From NCBI RefSeq assembly GCF_900107195.1, contig NZ_FNPB01000007.1, positions 120,047 through 184,046 on the forward strand: 64,000 nucleotides of DNA, read 5' to 3'. A program made the translations under genes and the position numbers. This DNA comes from Halobellus clavatus (GTDB lineage: Archaea; Halobacteriota; Halobacteria; Halobacteriales; Haloferacaceae). This document shows, piece by piece, positions 45,561 to 54,002 of the stretch (positions are counted from its first letter, which is position 1; the number at the start of each line of letters is the position of its first letter). The notes below the pieces were generated by a model. That model did not search any database. It saw only the letters and a program-made list of their open reading frames with translations, and was not told where the DNA came from.

Positions 45561-45741
45561 CGGCGGAGGGCCCTGGTGCGGGACGCCGTCGCGGTCCGCT
45601 GGCCGGCAGTCGCCGGCGGGTAATGGGCTGCTGCCGGGAACGTATCGGGACTCGGTTCCTGAAGACGAGCGTCGACTGCGGTGCGGAGCGAGGAGCGCAT
45701 ACCCTGGGTGATCGCCTCCAGCGGACTTATACTTTCGAGCA

Positions 45742-45755
45742 GACACACTTGTGTC
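45742..45755. promoter_or_regulatory. GACACA/TGTGTC palindrome upstream of allantoinase-like gene
   Basis: GACACA-CT-TGTGTC lies 182 bases before the ATG at 45560 and 81 bases after the permease stop, followed by GTGTGGCGTGTG. It shares its ACACA/TGTGT core with the other sites. Confidence 0.5.
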
Positions 45756-45835
45756 GCCGTGTGGCGTGTGCTCGTTGACAGACCGCAGAATGCAGCGGAC
45801 GATCAGATCGGGGATCCGAAGCCGGAGCTAACCGG

Positions 45836-47254
45836 TCAGTCGTCCGCGGAGGCCGACTCCGGCAGGTCCTCTTCGAGGTTGGTGGGCGTCTCGGGTGCGA
45901 GGCCGTCGGTGTACTCGGTGGGACCGGTGCCGACGCCGCCGCCGGGGATCGCGATGTTAAGCAGGAGCGCGGTGAATCCGCCGGTCACGAGTGCGGAGCC
46001 GAACAGTGTCTGGACCTCTGCCGGGAACTGTTGGAGTACCTCGGGGCGAAACGCGACGCCGAGGCCGAGCGCCATCGAGAGGGCGAGGATCGTCGAGTTG
46101 CGGTGATCCAGCGTGACGTTCTGGGCGACGATCCGCGCGCCCGAGGAGAAGATCATCGCGAACAGGACCAGCGCGCCGCCGCCCAGCACCGCGTCCGGCA
46201 TCGCCGAGACGACTGCGCCGACCTTCGGAATCAACCCTAGGATGACGAGGAACGCGCCGCCGATCCCGGCGACGTACCGGCTGGCGACGCCGGTAAAGTT
46301 GACCAGTCCGACGTTCTGGGAGAACGACGTGTTGGGGAGCGCGTTGAACACGGCGCCGAACGCGCTCATCACGCCGTCGGCGATGAGCCCGCCGCGCATC
46401 TCCGTCTGGGTGGCGTCCCGGCCCGTCGCGGAGACGGTCCCGGAGATATCGCCGATGGTCTCCATCCCGGTTATGAGGTAAAGAAACGCCACGGTGAGAA
46501 TCGCGCTCGGCTCGAAGGCGAGCCCGTACTTCAGCGGGACGGGAACGGTCACCCAGCCGGCCGAGGCGACCGCCGACAGGTCCACGACGCCGAGTGCGAA
46601 CGCGGCGAGGTAGCCGACGACGATTCCGACGAAGACGCTGATGATCCGCAGAAAGCCCTCGAAGAACTGATTCAGTCCGACAGTGACGATCAACACGAGA
46701 CCGGCGAGACCGAGGTTCGTGAACGAACCGTACCCGGCTGCCGACGGGCCCGCGGAGGCGCCGGCCGCGTAGTTCATCCCGGTGGGAATGAGCGTGAGTC
46801 CGATCAGCATCACGACGATCCCGGTGACGAGCGGCGGGAAGTACTCGCGGAAGCGATCCAGCGAGAGGCCCATCACCATCTCCACCGGAGCGGCCACGAG
46901 CGCGGCCCCGAACACTGCTGCGATCCCGAACTGATTACCGATGCCGATCAGCGGCCCCAGGAACGCGAAGCTCGTCCCCATCACGATCGGCAGCCGCGCG
47001 CCGACAGGTCCAAGTGGGAATGCCTGTACGAGCGTCGCGACCCCGGCGACCATCAGCGCCATCTGGACCAGGAACGTCGTTTCTCCGGTTACTGAGCCGA
47101 CTGCTCCGGCGAGGATCAGCGGTGGGGCGACGTTGCCCAAGAACATCGCTAACACGTGTTGGATGCCGAGTGGGATCGCCTCCCCGAGCGGCGGTCTGTC
47201 CTCGATGTCGTACAGCACGACCGAACTGGTCTCGCTAGCCTCCGGTTGAGCCAT
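45836..47254 (-). CDS. Uracil/xanthine permease (NCS2 family)
   Basis: This 472-residue membrane protein with about 12-14 segments is of the nucleobase:cation symporter-2 family. It has the signature YLITGMETIGDISGTVSATG, with the conserved Glu, and GGLIADGVMSAFGAVFNALPNTSFSQNVGL. The N-terminus PLGEAIPLGIQHVLAMFLGNVAPPLI is also typical. Such carriers import xanthine, hypoxanthine or urate. It has its own AT-rich promoter (TTTATATACATAATA, near 47290), and downstream of it lies the allantoinase-like gene in the same direction. Confidence 0.93.
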   Translation of the reverse strand: MAQPEASETSSVVLYDIEDRPPLGEAIPLGIQHVLAMFLGNVAPPLILAGAVGSVTGETTFLVQMALMVAGVATLVQAFPLGPVGARLPIVMGTSFAFLGPLIGIGNQFGIAAVFGAALVAAPVEMVMGLSLDRFREYFPPLVTGIVVMLIGLTLIPTGMNYAAGASAGPSAAGYGSFTNLGLAGLVLIVTVGLNQFFEGFLRIISVFVGIVVGYLAAFALGVVDLSAVASAGWVTVPVPLKYGLAFEPSAILTVAFLYLITGMETIGDISGTVSATGRDATQTEMRGGLIADGVMSAFGAVFNALPNTSFSQNVGLVNFTGVASRYVAGIGGAFLVILGLIPKVGAVVSAMPDAVLGGGALVLFAMIFSSGARIVAQNVTLDHRNSTILALSMALGLGVAFRPEVLQQFPAEVQTLFGSALVTGGFTALLLNIAIPGGGVGTGPTEYTDGLAPETPTNLEEDLPESASADD

Positions 47255-47589
47255 AGCCAGACGTGGCAGAATTCAGTTATTTAATATCTTTCTTTATATA
47301 CATAATATTCTCTTTTTCGTTTTTCGATCCGGGGAATTAGAAATCAATAATGGAATATCAACCCGGAAGACTATTATTTTCTTATTTTTAGAGTCATACA
47401 TCAATCTTCTCGTTTGCCACATTGACACACACGCTACACACGCTTTCGAAGGGTGGGTCCGAGCAACCGCTTGCGGACGGTCACGTTCTCCTCGTACCCG
47501 TGCCCAGCGTGAACTCCAGGGCACGGTTCGTCAGACAGTATATGCGATGCGAGCCGTTAAGTGTCGGCTATCCGGACCACGCCGACGAG
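47255..47589. promoter_or_regulatory. Divergent promoter region between permease and OHCU decarboxylase
   Basis: This AT-rich stretch contains TATA-like elements on both strands (TTTATATACATA at 47291-47302, and TTATTTTCTTATTTTTAG near 47380). It contains half-sites TTGCCACA (47415-47422) and GACACACACGC (47424-47434). No gene is visible, apart from an in-frame extension of the downstream ORF that lacks family similarity. Confidence 0.45.
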
Positions 47590-48090
47590 ATGGACAGCCT
47601 CACCCTCGAAGAGTTGAACAACGCGGATGGAGAGAAGTTCGTGGCGATTTTGGGTGGCATATACGAGTCCTCGCCGTGGGTGGCCGAGCGGGCCCGATCC
47701 GACCGGCCGTTCGCGTCAATTGAGGACCTCCACGACCGTATGTCACGGGCCGTCGAGGACGCGTCGCGGGAACGAAAGCTCGACCTGCTGCGGGCGCATC
47801 CCGATCTTGCCGAGGGGACGGAGATGACCGACGCGTCCGAGGAAGAGCAGGCGTCCGCGGGGCTCGATGAACTGTCCCGAGAACAGTATGAGGCCTTCCA
47901 GCGTCTGAACGAGACCTACCGCGAACGCTTCGGGTTTCCGTTCATAATGGCGGTGCGGGGCGCGTCTCCGGACGCGATCCAGGCGGCGATGGAACGGCGC
48001 ATCGAGAACAGCGAGGCCGAGGAGTTCCGGACCGCACTGGACCAGGTCCACGAGATCGCCCGACTCAGGCTGGAGGAACTGGTATCGTAG
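47590..48090 (+). CDS. 2-oxo-4-hydroxy-4-carboxy-5-ureidoimidazoline (OHCU) decarboxylase
   Basis: This 166-residue protein decarboxylates OHCU to S-allantoin, the last step of the uricase pathway. ATG at 47590 (MDSLTLEELNNADGEKF) is chosen because OHCU decarboxylases start this way; the longer frame from 47422 adds unrelated residues. Signatures: LGGIYESSPWVAERA, LLRAHPDLAEG with the catalytic His, and RFGFPFIMAVRG. The partner enzymes uricase and HIU hydrolase follow. Confidence 0.92.
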   Translation: MDSLTLEELNNADGEKFVAILGGIYESSPWVAERARSDRPFASIEDLHDRMSRAVEDASRERKLDLLRAHPDLAEGTEMTDASEEEQASAGLDELSREQYEAFQRLNETYRERFGFPFIMAVRGASPDAIQAAMERRIENSEAEEFRTALDQVHEIARLRLEELVS

Positions 48091-48105
48091 CTGTCCACCG
48101 AGTAG

Positions 48106-48133
48106 AAAGTCAAAACACACGTGTTTCGACTTT
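48106..48133. promoter_or_regulatory. 28-bp inverted repeat between OHCU decarboxylase and uricase
   Basis: The arms AAAGTC-AAACAC and GTGTTT-GACTTT are symmetric, with one mismatched base in each arm and AC at the centre. The core ACACACGTGT is like the palindromes elsewhere in the island. It starts 15 bases after the OHCU decarboxylase stop and lies 124 bases before the uricase start. It could be an operator or an intrinsic hairpin, but no T-run follows it. Confidence 0.5.
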
Positions 48134-48256
48134 CGAAGTGTAGTCAGACGTTCGTCCACATTTTGAGCCGATGATAAGATATTTTATTCAGTCTATCGGA
48201 GTAAGAGTGACGATGAAACATACTGAATTCCACCGCCGTCGGAGGGGTCGTCCCCG

Positions 48257-49219
48257 ATGACGGACGTATCGGAGACCGACGGGCGGACGATGAACTACGG
48301 TAAGGAACAGGTCGCGGTCTACCGCACGTTCGGGACGCCCCTGGAGGGGGTGCGGACGATCCCCGAATCACAGTTCACGGGGCGTGACAACACCATCTTC
48401 GGCGCCGAAGTGCGCGTCCAAGTTGAGGGCGAGGCCTTCCTGCCGTCGTTCAGCGAGGGCGACAACAGTATGGTGGTGCCGACGGACACGATGAAGAACT
48501 TCATCCACCACCAGCTCGGCGAGTACGACGGGGCCACCCTCGAAGGGTTCCTCTATTTTGTCGGCGCGCGGTTCTTAGAGCAGTACTCCCAGATGGATTC
48601 GATCCGCGTTTCGGCCGAGGAACTCCCCTTCGAAGAGCGCCCGGTGCCGGGCGAGGACGGGTTCGAGTCCAGCAAGTTGGTGTTCCGCGTCGCCGACTCG
48701 GAGTCTGGCTTCGGCGAGGTCGCTCTCGACCGCGGCGACGACGACCCCGTGATCAAGGAGCACACGAGCGGCGTGACCGGAATCGAACTCGTGAAGGTGA
48801 AGGACAACTCGTTCGTCGGCTACGTCCAAGACGAGTACACGACGCTGCCCGAACGCGAGAACCGGACGCTCTACGTCGCGCTGGACATCTTCTGGACCTA
48901 TGCCGATTCCGAAGACGCGCTGGGAGAGGACCCCGAACGGTACGTTCCGGCCGAACAGGTGCGCGACATCGCCCAGGTGGTCTTCGACTGGTTCGACGTG
49001 AACTCGATCCAGGACCTGATCTACCGGATCGGCGAGCGGACGCTGGAGCGGTTCCCGCAGCTCGAATCGGTTAGCTTCGAGGCCAACAACCGGACCTGGC
49101 TGAAGGTTCGCGACGACCTAGAGGGCGATGCGAAGGTCCTGCGCGAACCCCCCCGGCCCACTGGCTTCCAGCAGTTCTCGATGGATCGAAACGATCTCAA
49201 AGGGGAGGATGTCGAATGA
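48257..49219 (+). CDS. Urate oxidase (uricase)
   Basis: This 320-residue cofactor-free oxidase converts urate to 5-hydroxyisourate. Key sequences are the N-terminal YGKEQVAVYRT (Lys of the dyad), VVPTDTMKNF (Thr of the active site), and SVSFEANNRTW (Asn/Gln region near the C-terminus). The two T-fold domains are of usual length. It overlaps the HIU hydrolase gene by four bases (ATGA). Confidence 0.95.
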   Translation: MTDVSETDGRTMNYGKEQVAVYRTFGTPLEGVRTIPESQFTGRDNTIFGAEVRVQVEGEAFLPSFSEGDNSMVVPTDTMKNFIHHQLGEYDGATLEGFLYFVGARFLEQYSQMDSIRVSAEELPFEERPVPGEDGFESSKLVFRVADSESGFGEVALDRGDDDPVIKEHTSGVTGIELVKVKDNSFVGYVQDEYTTLPERENRTLYVALDIFWTYADSEDALGEDPERYVPAEQVRDIAQVVFDWFDVNSIQDLIYRIGERTLERFPQLESVSFEANNRTWLKVRDDLEGDAKVLREPPRPTGFQQFSMDRNDLKGEDVE

Positions 49220-49566
49220 GCGCGGCGCTGACGACACACGTCCTCGACACGAGCCGTGAGGGGCCCGCCGAAGGTGTCACGGTGACACTCGAACGGCTCC
49301 CGTCGGAGGGCGAACCGGAGACGATCGCTCGGGGAACGACAAACGACGACGGGCGGCTCGACGACCCGCTGCTCGACGAGGACGAGATGGCCGCCGGGCC
49401 GTACGAACTGGTCTTCGAGGTCGGCGCGTACTACCGGGAGCGCGGGTCGGAGTCGACGTTCCTGGAGTCGGTCCCGGTCCGCTTCGTCATCGATGACCCC
49501 GACGAGCACTACCACGTTCCGTTGCTGCTGTCGCCCGGCGGGTACACGACCTACCGCGGGAGTTGA
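49216..49566 (+). CDS. 5-Hydroxyisourate hydrolase (transthyretin-like)
   Basis: This 116-residue transthyretin-related protein hydrolyses HIU to OHCU. Conserved residues seen are His in TTHVLDTS, Arg in TTNDDGRLDDPLL, His in EHYHVPLLLSPGGYTTYRGS, and the C-terminal YRGS. It is the second gene of the uricase operon; the next gene, allantoate amidohydrolase, is 141 bases downstream. Confidence 0.95.
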   Translation: MSAALTTHVLDTSREGPAEGVTVTLERLPSEGEPETIARGTTNDDGRLDDPLLDEDEMAAGPYELVFEVGAYYRERGSESTFLESVPVRFVIDDPDEHYHVPLLLSPGGYTTYRGS

Positions 49567-49707
49567 ACGGGTGCTTCGAACGGTCAGCCTGGCGGACGAC
49601 GCTCACACGCTAGGTGGAGATGGGCGGCCCGCAGTCCCACCACAGGGAAACGGACGAATCGAAATGGACCGGACTGCAGGGCTACAGTCCGTCTCCGAGG
49701 TTCACCG

Positions 49708-51012
49708 ATGAACGGGCGGCGGTTCCCCGTCGACTGCGAGCGGCTCCGGCGCGACATCGAACGCAACGCACAGTTCGGCGCGGTGCCGACCGAGGACGGG
49801 CAGGGGCGGACGGTGCTACCGGGTACGAAGCCAAATCAGCGCGCCCGCGAGCACCTCGTCGAGCGGATGATCTTCGCCGACCTCTCGGTCGACGTCGACG
49901 CCGTCGGGAACATCGTCGGGACGTGGGCCCCCGAGGGATGTGATCCCGACGCCGCTCCCGTGGGTGTCGGAAGCCACCTTGACTCCGTTCCCGAGGGCGG
50001 GATCTTCGACGGCCCGCTCGGCGTCTATGCGGGTCTCGAAGCGGTCCGCGCGATGCAGGACGCCGACGTGAGCCCGCCGCGCGCGATCCAGGTCGTCAGC
50101 TTCACCGGCGAGGAGGGGACGCGGTTCGCCGATGGCGTCCTCGGATCGTCGGTGGCGGCCGGCCAGCTTGACGTCGAGGCGGCACTCGAACTCTCAGACG
50201 GGACCCAGACGCTCGGGGAGGTGTTGCGTACCATCGGTTTCCACGGCGACAGCCGATTCGACGCGAGCGACCTGCACGCGTGGCTGGAACTCCACGTCGA
50301 ACAGAGCGAGCGGCTCGAACAGATGGGTGTTCCCCTCGGCGTCGTGACGACGATCACCGGGACCAGCAGGCTCCGCGGAACGATCGAGGGGACGGCCGAG
50401 CACTCCGGCTCGACGAAGATGTCCGAGCGGACCGACGCACTCGCGGCCGCCAGCGAGTTCGTTTTAGAAATGGAGCGAGCGGCGCAGGCTGAAGCGGGGG
50501 CGGACGGAACCGCAGTTGCGACTGTCGGCGAGCTCTCTGTCGACCCGGGGGTCGTCAACGTGATTCCGGGGACAGTCGAGTTCAGCGTGGACGTTCGGGA
50601 TGTCGACGGGGCAGTGATCCAACGGCTCGTCGACCGGGCGGCCGAAACGCTTGACGCGCTCGAAGCGGACCGCGGGGTGGAGACCACCCTCGCCCGTCCC
50701 TACGAGATCCAGCCGGTGGAGATGGCTTCGGTCTGCCGGGATGCGGTCCACGGGGCCGGAAGCACGCTGGGAGTGGAGACCGCAGACGTCCACTCCGGGG
50801 CGGGCCACGACACGATGCAGGTCGCGACCGTCACCGACGCGGGCCTGTTGTTCGCCCCCTCGGAGGGCGGTCACTCGCATAACCCGCTCGAACGGACCTA
50901 CTGGATCGACTGCGCCGTCGCGACCGACGTTCTCACGACGGCGTTGTACACGCTGGCGACCGACGGCGCCGGCGACGCGAACAGACGAACGAAACACGAA
51001 CACACGCAATGA
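49708..51012 (+). CDS. Allantoate amidohydrolase (M20 family)
   Basis: This 434-residue M20-type amidohydrolase/carbamoylase has metal ligands in VGSHLDSVPEGGIFDGPLGVYAG, FTGEEGTRF, ELHVEQS and AGHDTMQ, with the lid domain between (VVTTITGTSRLRGTIEGTAEHSGST). In context it converts allantoate to ureidoglycine; N-carbamoyl amino acid hydrolase is the alternative. Its stop overlaps a 25-residue ORF (ATGA) that leads to the DUF3830 gene. Confidence 0.9.
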   Translation: MNGRRFPVDCERLRRDIERNAQFGAVPTEDGQGRTVLPGTKPNQRAREHLVERMIFADLSVDVDAVGNIVGTWAPEGCDPDAAPVGVGSHLDSVPEGGIFDGPLGVYAGLEAVRAMQDADVSPPRAIQVVSFTGEEGTRFADGVLGSSVAAGQLDVEAALELSDGTQTLGEVLRTIGFHGDSRFDASDLHAWLELHVEQSERLEQMGVPLGVVTTITGTSRLRGTIEGTAEHSGSTKMSERTDALAAASEFVLEMERAAQAEAGADGTAVATVGELSVDPGVVNVIPGTVEFSVDVRDVDGAVIQRLVDRAAETLDALEADRGVETTLARPYEIQPVEMASVCRDAVHGAGSTLGVETADVHSGAGHDTMQVATVTDAGLLFAPSEGGHSHNPLERTYWIDCAVATDVLTTALYTLATDGAGDANRRTKHEHTQ

Positions 51013-51086
51013 ATCCACTTCAGTACCCGAATAAGCAGCGCCGAATCGACCCGCAGATCGACCGCCGAACGGGAGGTGAGCGGTGA
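51009..51086 (+). CDS. Possible 25-residue coupling ORF
   Basis: ATG at 51009 overlaps the upstream stop, and the TGA at 51084-51086 overlaps GTG of the next gene, so the short peptide MNPLQYPNKQRRID... bridges two genes by overlapping codons. It may be a translational coupler or chance. A ribosome binding site GGAGGTGA lies within it, seven bases before the next start. Confidence 0.3.
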   Translation: MNPLQYPNKQRRIDPQIDRRTGGER

Positions 51087-51502
51087 GCGACCTCGAACTC
51101 GTCGTCGACGACGAGGTGCTCTCGGCGTCGTTCCTCCCGGACGCCGCCCCCGCGTCGGTCGCCGCTGTGAGAGAATTCACCCCCCTCCATACCGAACTGA
51201 TGCACGTCAGATGGAGCGGCCACGCCACCTGGATCAACATCGACGAGATCGATCTCCCGGAACTCCCGCGGGAGAACCACACCGTCTATCCGTCGTACGG
51301 TGACCTGTTGCTGTATCCGGGGTACCGCAACGAACAGGAGGTCCTTGTTCCCTGTGGGCCGACGTGTTTCAAGAGCCCGGCCGGTGAACTCGCCGGCAAC
51401 CACTTCGCCACGCTCGAGACGCCCCGCGAGCGACTCGTCGAAATCGAGGAACGTACCCTCCGGGAAGGGGTGCTGGACGCGACGCTCAGACTCGCCGACT
51501 GA
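51083..51502 (+). CDS. DUF3830 family protein (cyclophilin-like fold)
   Basis: This 139-residue protein is of the DUF3830 type, with TELMHVRWSGHATWINI, YPSYGDLLLYPG and GNHFATLETPRE. It begins with GTG 51083, preceded by GGAGGTGAGC. The family is found beside hydantoinase/allantoate amidohydrolase genes, and here it ends the purine island. The biochemical role is unknown. Confidence 0.75.
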   Translation: MSDLELVVDDEVLSASFLPDAAPASVAAVREFTPLHTELMHVRWSGHATWINIDEIDLPELPRENHTVYPSYGDLLLYPGYRNEQEVLVPCGPTCFKSPAGELAGNHFATLETPRERLVEIEERTLREGVLDATLRLAD

Positions 51503-51617
51503 ACGATCCCGGTCGGCGTCGGACTCACTCTGAAGTTCAGGTCAGTGGCCCTCGGTTCCACCTTGACGCCGATCTGTCGGTCAGTCACGAGCGACCACGT
51601 AGAAGCGTCGAATGTAG

Positions 51618-51806
51618 CTATCGCGCTCGGTCGCAACGGTACCGCCGGCGGAACGTTTCCTCGGCTGCGAGCTCGTCGAGTTTGTTCTCTAGAGCGTCGA
51701 TGAGAAGCTGGGTTCGTGGAATATCGAGGACCTCAGCGACGGTATCGACGCGGTCGACGAGAGACGTCGGAGCGTCGAACTCGATCCGCGTTTTCTCTTC
51801 GGACAT
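51618..51806 (-). CDS. Small RHH (CopG-like) DNA-binding protein
   Basis: This 62-residue protein has EKTRIEFDAPTSLVDRVDTVAEVLDIPRTQLLIDALENKL, the strand-helix-helix pattern of CopG/MetJ-like proteins, and a basic tail. Such proteins are usually antitoxins or autoregulators. No toxin gene was recognised downstream (51500-51617), so it is an orphan. An identity as a transcription factor is the alternative. Confidence 0.6.
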   Translation of the reverse strand: MSEEKTRIEFDAPTSLVDRVDTVAEVLDIPRTQLLIDALENKLDELAAEETFRRRYRCDRAR

Positions 51807-51965
51807 TGCTCAACGTGCTGGAGCTACGCGCTCACCGATGCTTCATCCCCATCGATATCATTCACGAGCTTTCGGACAGGTTCCGAGGTACAATGAGTAT
51901 CGCTCTCGGGTGACTCTCGCAGCAGCTCTGCCGAAGAGGTCGTCCCGGGGTGGCCGCGAGTCCGA

Positions 51966-52634
51966 TCAGTCCAGACGGTCGAGCGAGCCATAGAGCTCCT
52001 CGTTCTGAATGTGGGTACAGAACTGTGCGCAGAGCCCACAGCAGTCCGCGGCATCGGTGAACGTCCGGACACTGGCGTCCCAGCGCGCGTGGACGGCGCC
52101 AAGCATCGCACTTCGAACCGATGGTTCGGTTGCGACCATAACCCGTCGCGTACGCGTTGGTGGCGTTGCATCGGCCGCCGGCCCCTGCATTCCAGCTGTC
52201 GACAGAATATCATCGAGGACGCTCCCGATCTCGATCCCGACACCGAGGTTGTCGCCGACCTGTGGAGCGATGAAGATCGTTACATTACTCGCTTGCGCAA
52301 AGGCGATACTCTGTGTGGCGGCATCCATCTCGTCGAGCGGAATCCCGACGTCGATTGCGAGAAAGGCATTAAACCCGCGGTCGCGGAGGCAGTCCCGCGT
52401 CTCCTGCAGGAGCCGCAAGACCTCGTCTTCGGCGTACTCGCCGCTGCTCTCGTCCCACGTCGCAAATGATGGGGCATCGGTTTCCACATCGGCGTCCGTC
52501 GGCAGCAACGCGTCGACATCGAACGTTCGGTATGGGCCCATCAGATAGACGAGAAACTGTTCCCGCCGGACTGGGGCGAGCGCTTCCGAATCACCGGCGG
52601 CACGGGGGAGATTGTCGATAATCCGTTGCCGCAT
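51966..52634 (-). CDS. DUF7509-like haloarchaeal protein
   Basis: This 222-residue protein has a Rossmann-like N-terminal half (FLVYLMGPYRTFD, ETRDCLRDRGFNAFLAIDVG, IAFAQASNVTIFIAPQVGDNLGVGIEIG), resembling TIR/nucleoside deoxyribosyltransferase-like folds, and a C-terminal Cys cluster CCGLCAQFCTHIQ. The family name is from memory. Its function is unknown. It is divergent from the ArsR-type gene at 52748, with a perfect 6-bp-arm palindrome (52691-52706) between them. The protein at 9169-9969 is a possible distant relative. Confidence 0.6.
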   Translation of the reverse strand: MRQRIIDNLPRAAGDSEALAPVRREQFLVYLMGPYRTFDVDALLPTDADVETDAPSFATWDESSGEYAEDEVLRLLQETRDCLRDRGFNAFLAIDVGIPLDEMDAATQSIAFAQASNVTIFIAPQVGDNLGVGIEIGSVLDDILSTAGMQGPAADATPPTRTRRVMVATEPSVRSAMLGAVHARWDASVRTFTDAADCCGLCAQFCTHIQNEELYGSLDRLD

Positions 52635-52690
52635 TCGACTCGTCGATTCGGAACGGTAATATATAAATCTCGGTGTTTTCAGTAATATTC

Positions 52691-52706
52691 TAGTCGAGAA
52701 CGACTA
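52691..52706. promoter_or_regulatory. TAGTCG/CGACTA palindrome in divergent promoter
   Basis: TAGTCG-AGAA-CGACTA lies between the divergent genes at 51966-52634 and 52748-53140. It is a candidate operator for the ArsR-type protein that follows. Confidence 0.45.
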
Positions 52707-52747
52707 AGTACGTGGTGTCCCAACGTAGGACTCGAGGCACCCCCTAA

Positions 52748-53140
52748 ATGTCCGAAACCGATCGCCAGCCAACAGAGGAGGTTCGTCAGCCGGACCCGCC
52801 GCTTCCCGAAGAGAGCGGACTGACGCTCGAGGAGTACCTCGCGATGCAACAGGCGATCGGCCACCCGACGCGGTTTCGGATCCTTCGCACGCTCGTCGCC
52901 AACGAGGAACTGAGTGCTGCCGATCTCAAGGCCGCGGTCGATGTCGAATCCCACAATTTCCACTACCATCTCGACGAACTGGTTGACGTCGGGCTTGTCG
53001 ACAAGCGCCAGCGACGGACCGCTGACAGCCAGGGCTTTTACACGTACTATCGGCCGACGGCAATGGGGCGGGGCATTCTCGAGCACGGTGTCGAAGAGCT
53101 GATGCGCCGTGAACGGGAGTTCAACGACGCCTATTCGTAG
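52748..53140 (+). CDS. ArsR-type winged-helix regulator
   Basis: This 130-residue protein has a winged helix in MQQAIGHPTRFRILRTLVANEELSAADLKAAVDVESHNFHYHLDELVDVGLVDKRQRR. The ligand or metal motif is not evident: no Cys is present. A Ser/Pro-rich N-terminus is followed by a helical region. Regulation of the divergent DUF7509-like gene is plausible. Confidence 0.8.
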   Translation: MSETDRQPTEEVRQPDPPLPEESGLTLEEYLAMQQAIGHPTRFRILRTLVANEELSAADLKAAVDVESHNFHYHLDELVDVGLVDKRQRRTADSQGFYTYYRPTAMGRGILEHGVEELMRREREFNDAYS

Positions 53141-53210
53141 ACTGCCGTAGGATTCTCTGCCCCTATCGGTTATCCAACAATTCCGTTGGGATCCAAAGAT
53201 GTACACAGCC

Positions 53211-53858
53211 TCACGCGACTGGGTCGAGCGATTTCATCGAGAAGTCAGATTTCGAGCAGTATCGCTCTGCTAGCCGCATCAAGGACCGTGTCCGCCGGAT
53301 ATCCGCGACGTTGTGGCGTACGAGCGACTCAAAGTCCTCTTTTTCCCACGCGTCAACCGCTTCCTCGCTGTCTACGAACGGATCGAGTTCGGTTAATCCA
53401 CTCCCGATGAGTTCCTCGTAGACGGCGGTCAAGGTGTCTCCCGACGTGTTGAACCGTGTCTCGAAAACGTCCATCGCGTCGATATACGGCAGTTCTGTGA
53501 ACGGCCAGTCGATATCGTGGTAACAGAGCCGCGTGCGGAGGAACGGGAGGTCGAACCCTCCGTTCCATCGTTCGCCATTGTACGCGACCAGCTTCACGTC
53601 TTGGTGAGTGAGCGTCGATTCGACGAACGCATCCATCTCGCTCAACAAGGTTCGCTCAGTCTGCTGGACCGATATCGAGACTGAGCTCGCCAATTCATCG
53701 TTGACCCGTGCTTCGAGATTTGACGGCGGTGCTCGCCCGTCCGTATTGAGGAAGATCCGGGAGCCAACGTCCGTGTCGAACCCGATGACAGTCAGCTGGT
53801 CGTCGACGTCAAAGCCAGTTGTCTCGATATCGAACGCAACCGTGTCGAGTTCCGTCAT
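53211..53858 (-). CDS. DnaQ-like 3'-5' exonuclease (copy 1)
   Basis: This 215-residue RNase H-fold DEDD exonuclease has motif I TVAFDIETTGF, motif II LVAYNGERWNGGFDLPFLRTRL and motif III LVRHNVADIRRTRSLM. It is 60-70 percent similar to copy 2 at 57377-58021. In copy 2 it is the last gene of a RecA-like operon, whereas here a TnpB element (54003-55240) separates it from the small gene at 55245. ATG at 53858 (MTELDTVAFD) matches copy 2. The physical order suggests exonuclease support of the degenerate polymerase. Confidence 0.8.
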   Translation of the reverse strand: MTELDTVAFDIETTGFDVDDQLTVIGFDTDVGSRIFLNTDGRAPPSNLEARVNDELASSVSISVQQTERTLLSEMDAFVESTLTHQDVKLVAYNGERWNGGFDLPFLRTRLCYHDIDWPFTELPYIDAMDVFETRFNTSGDTLTAVYEELIGSGLTELDPFVDSEEAVDAWEKEDFESLVRHNVADIRRTRSLMRLAERYCSKSDFSMKSLDPVA

Positions 53859-54002
53859 AGATACCACAGCGCGGAACCCCATCTCTTCAGGGGTGGGAGA
53901 AAGCGCGTTCGCTTGACTACACTACTGCCGTTGCCGGTGGCAGGCCGACTCCCCTACCCGACTATATAAATAGTTTTAATCATAAGTCGTGTTGTGACGT
54001 GT

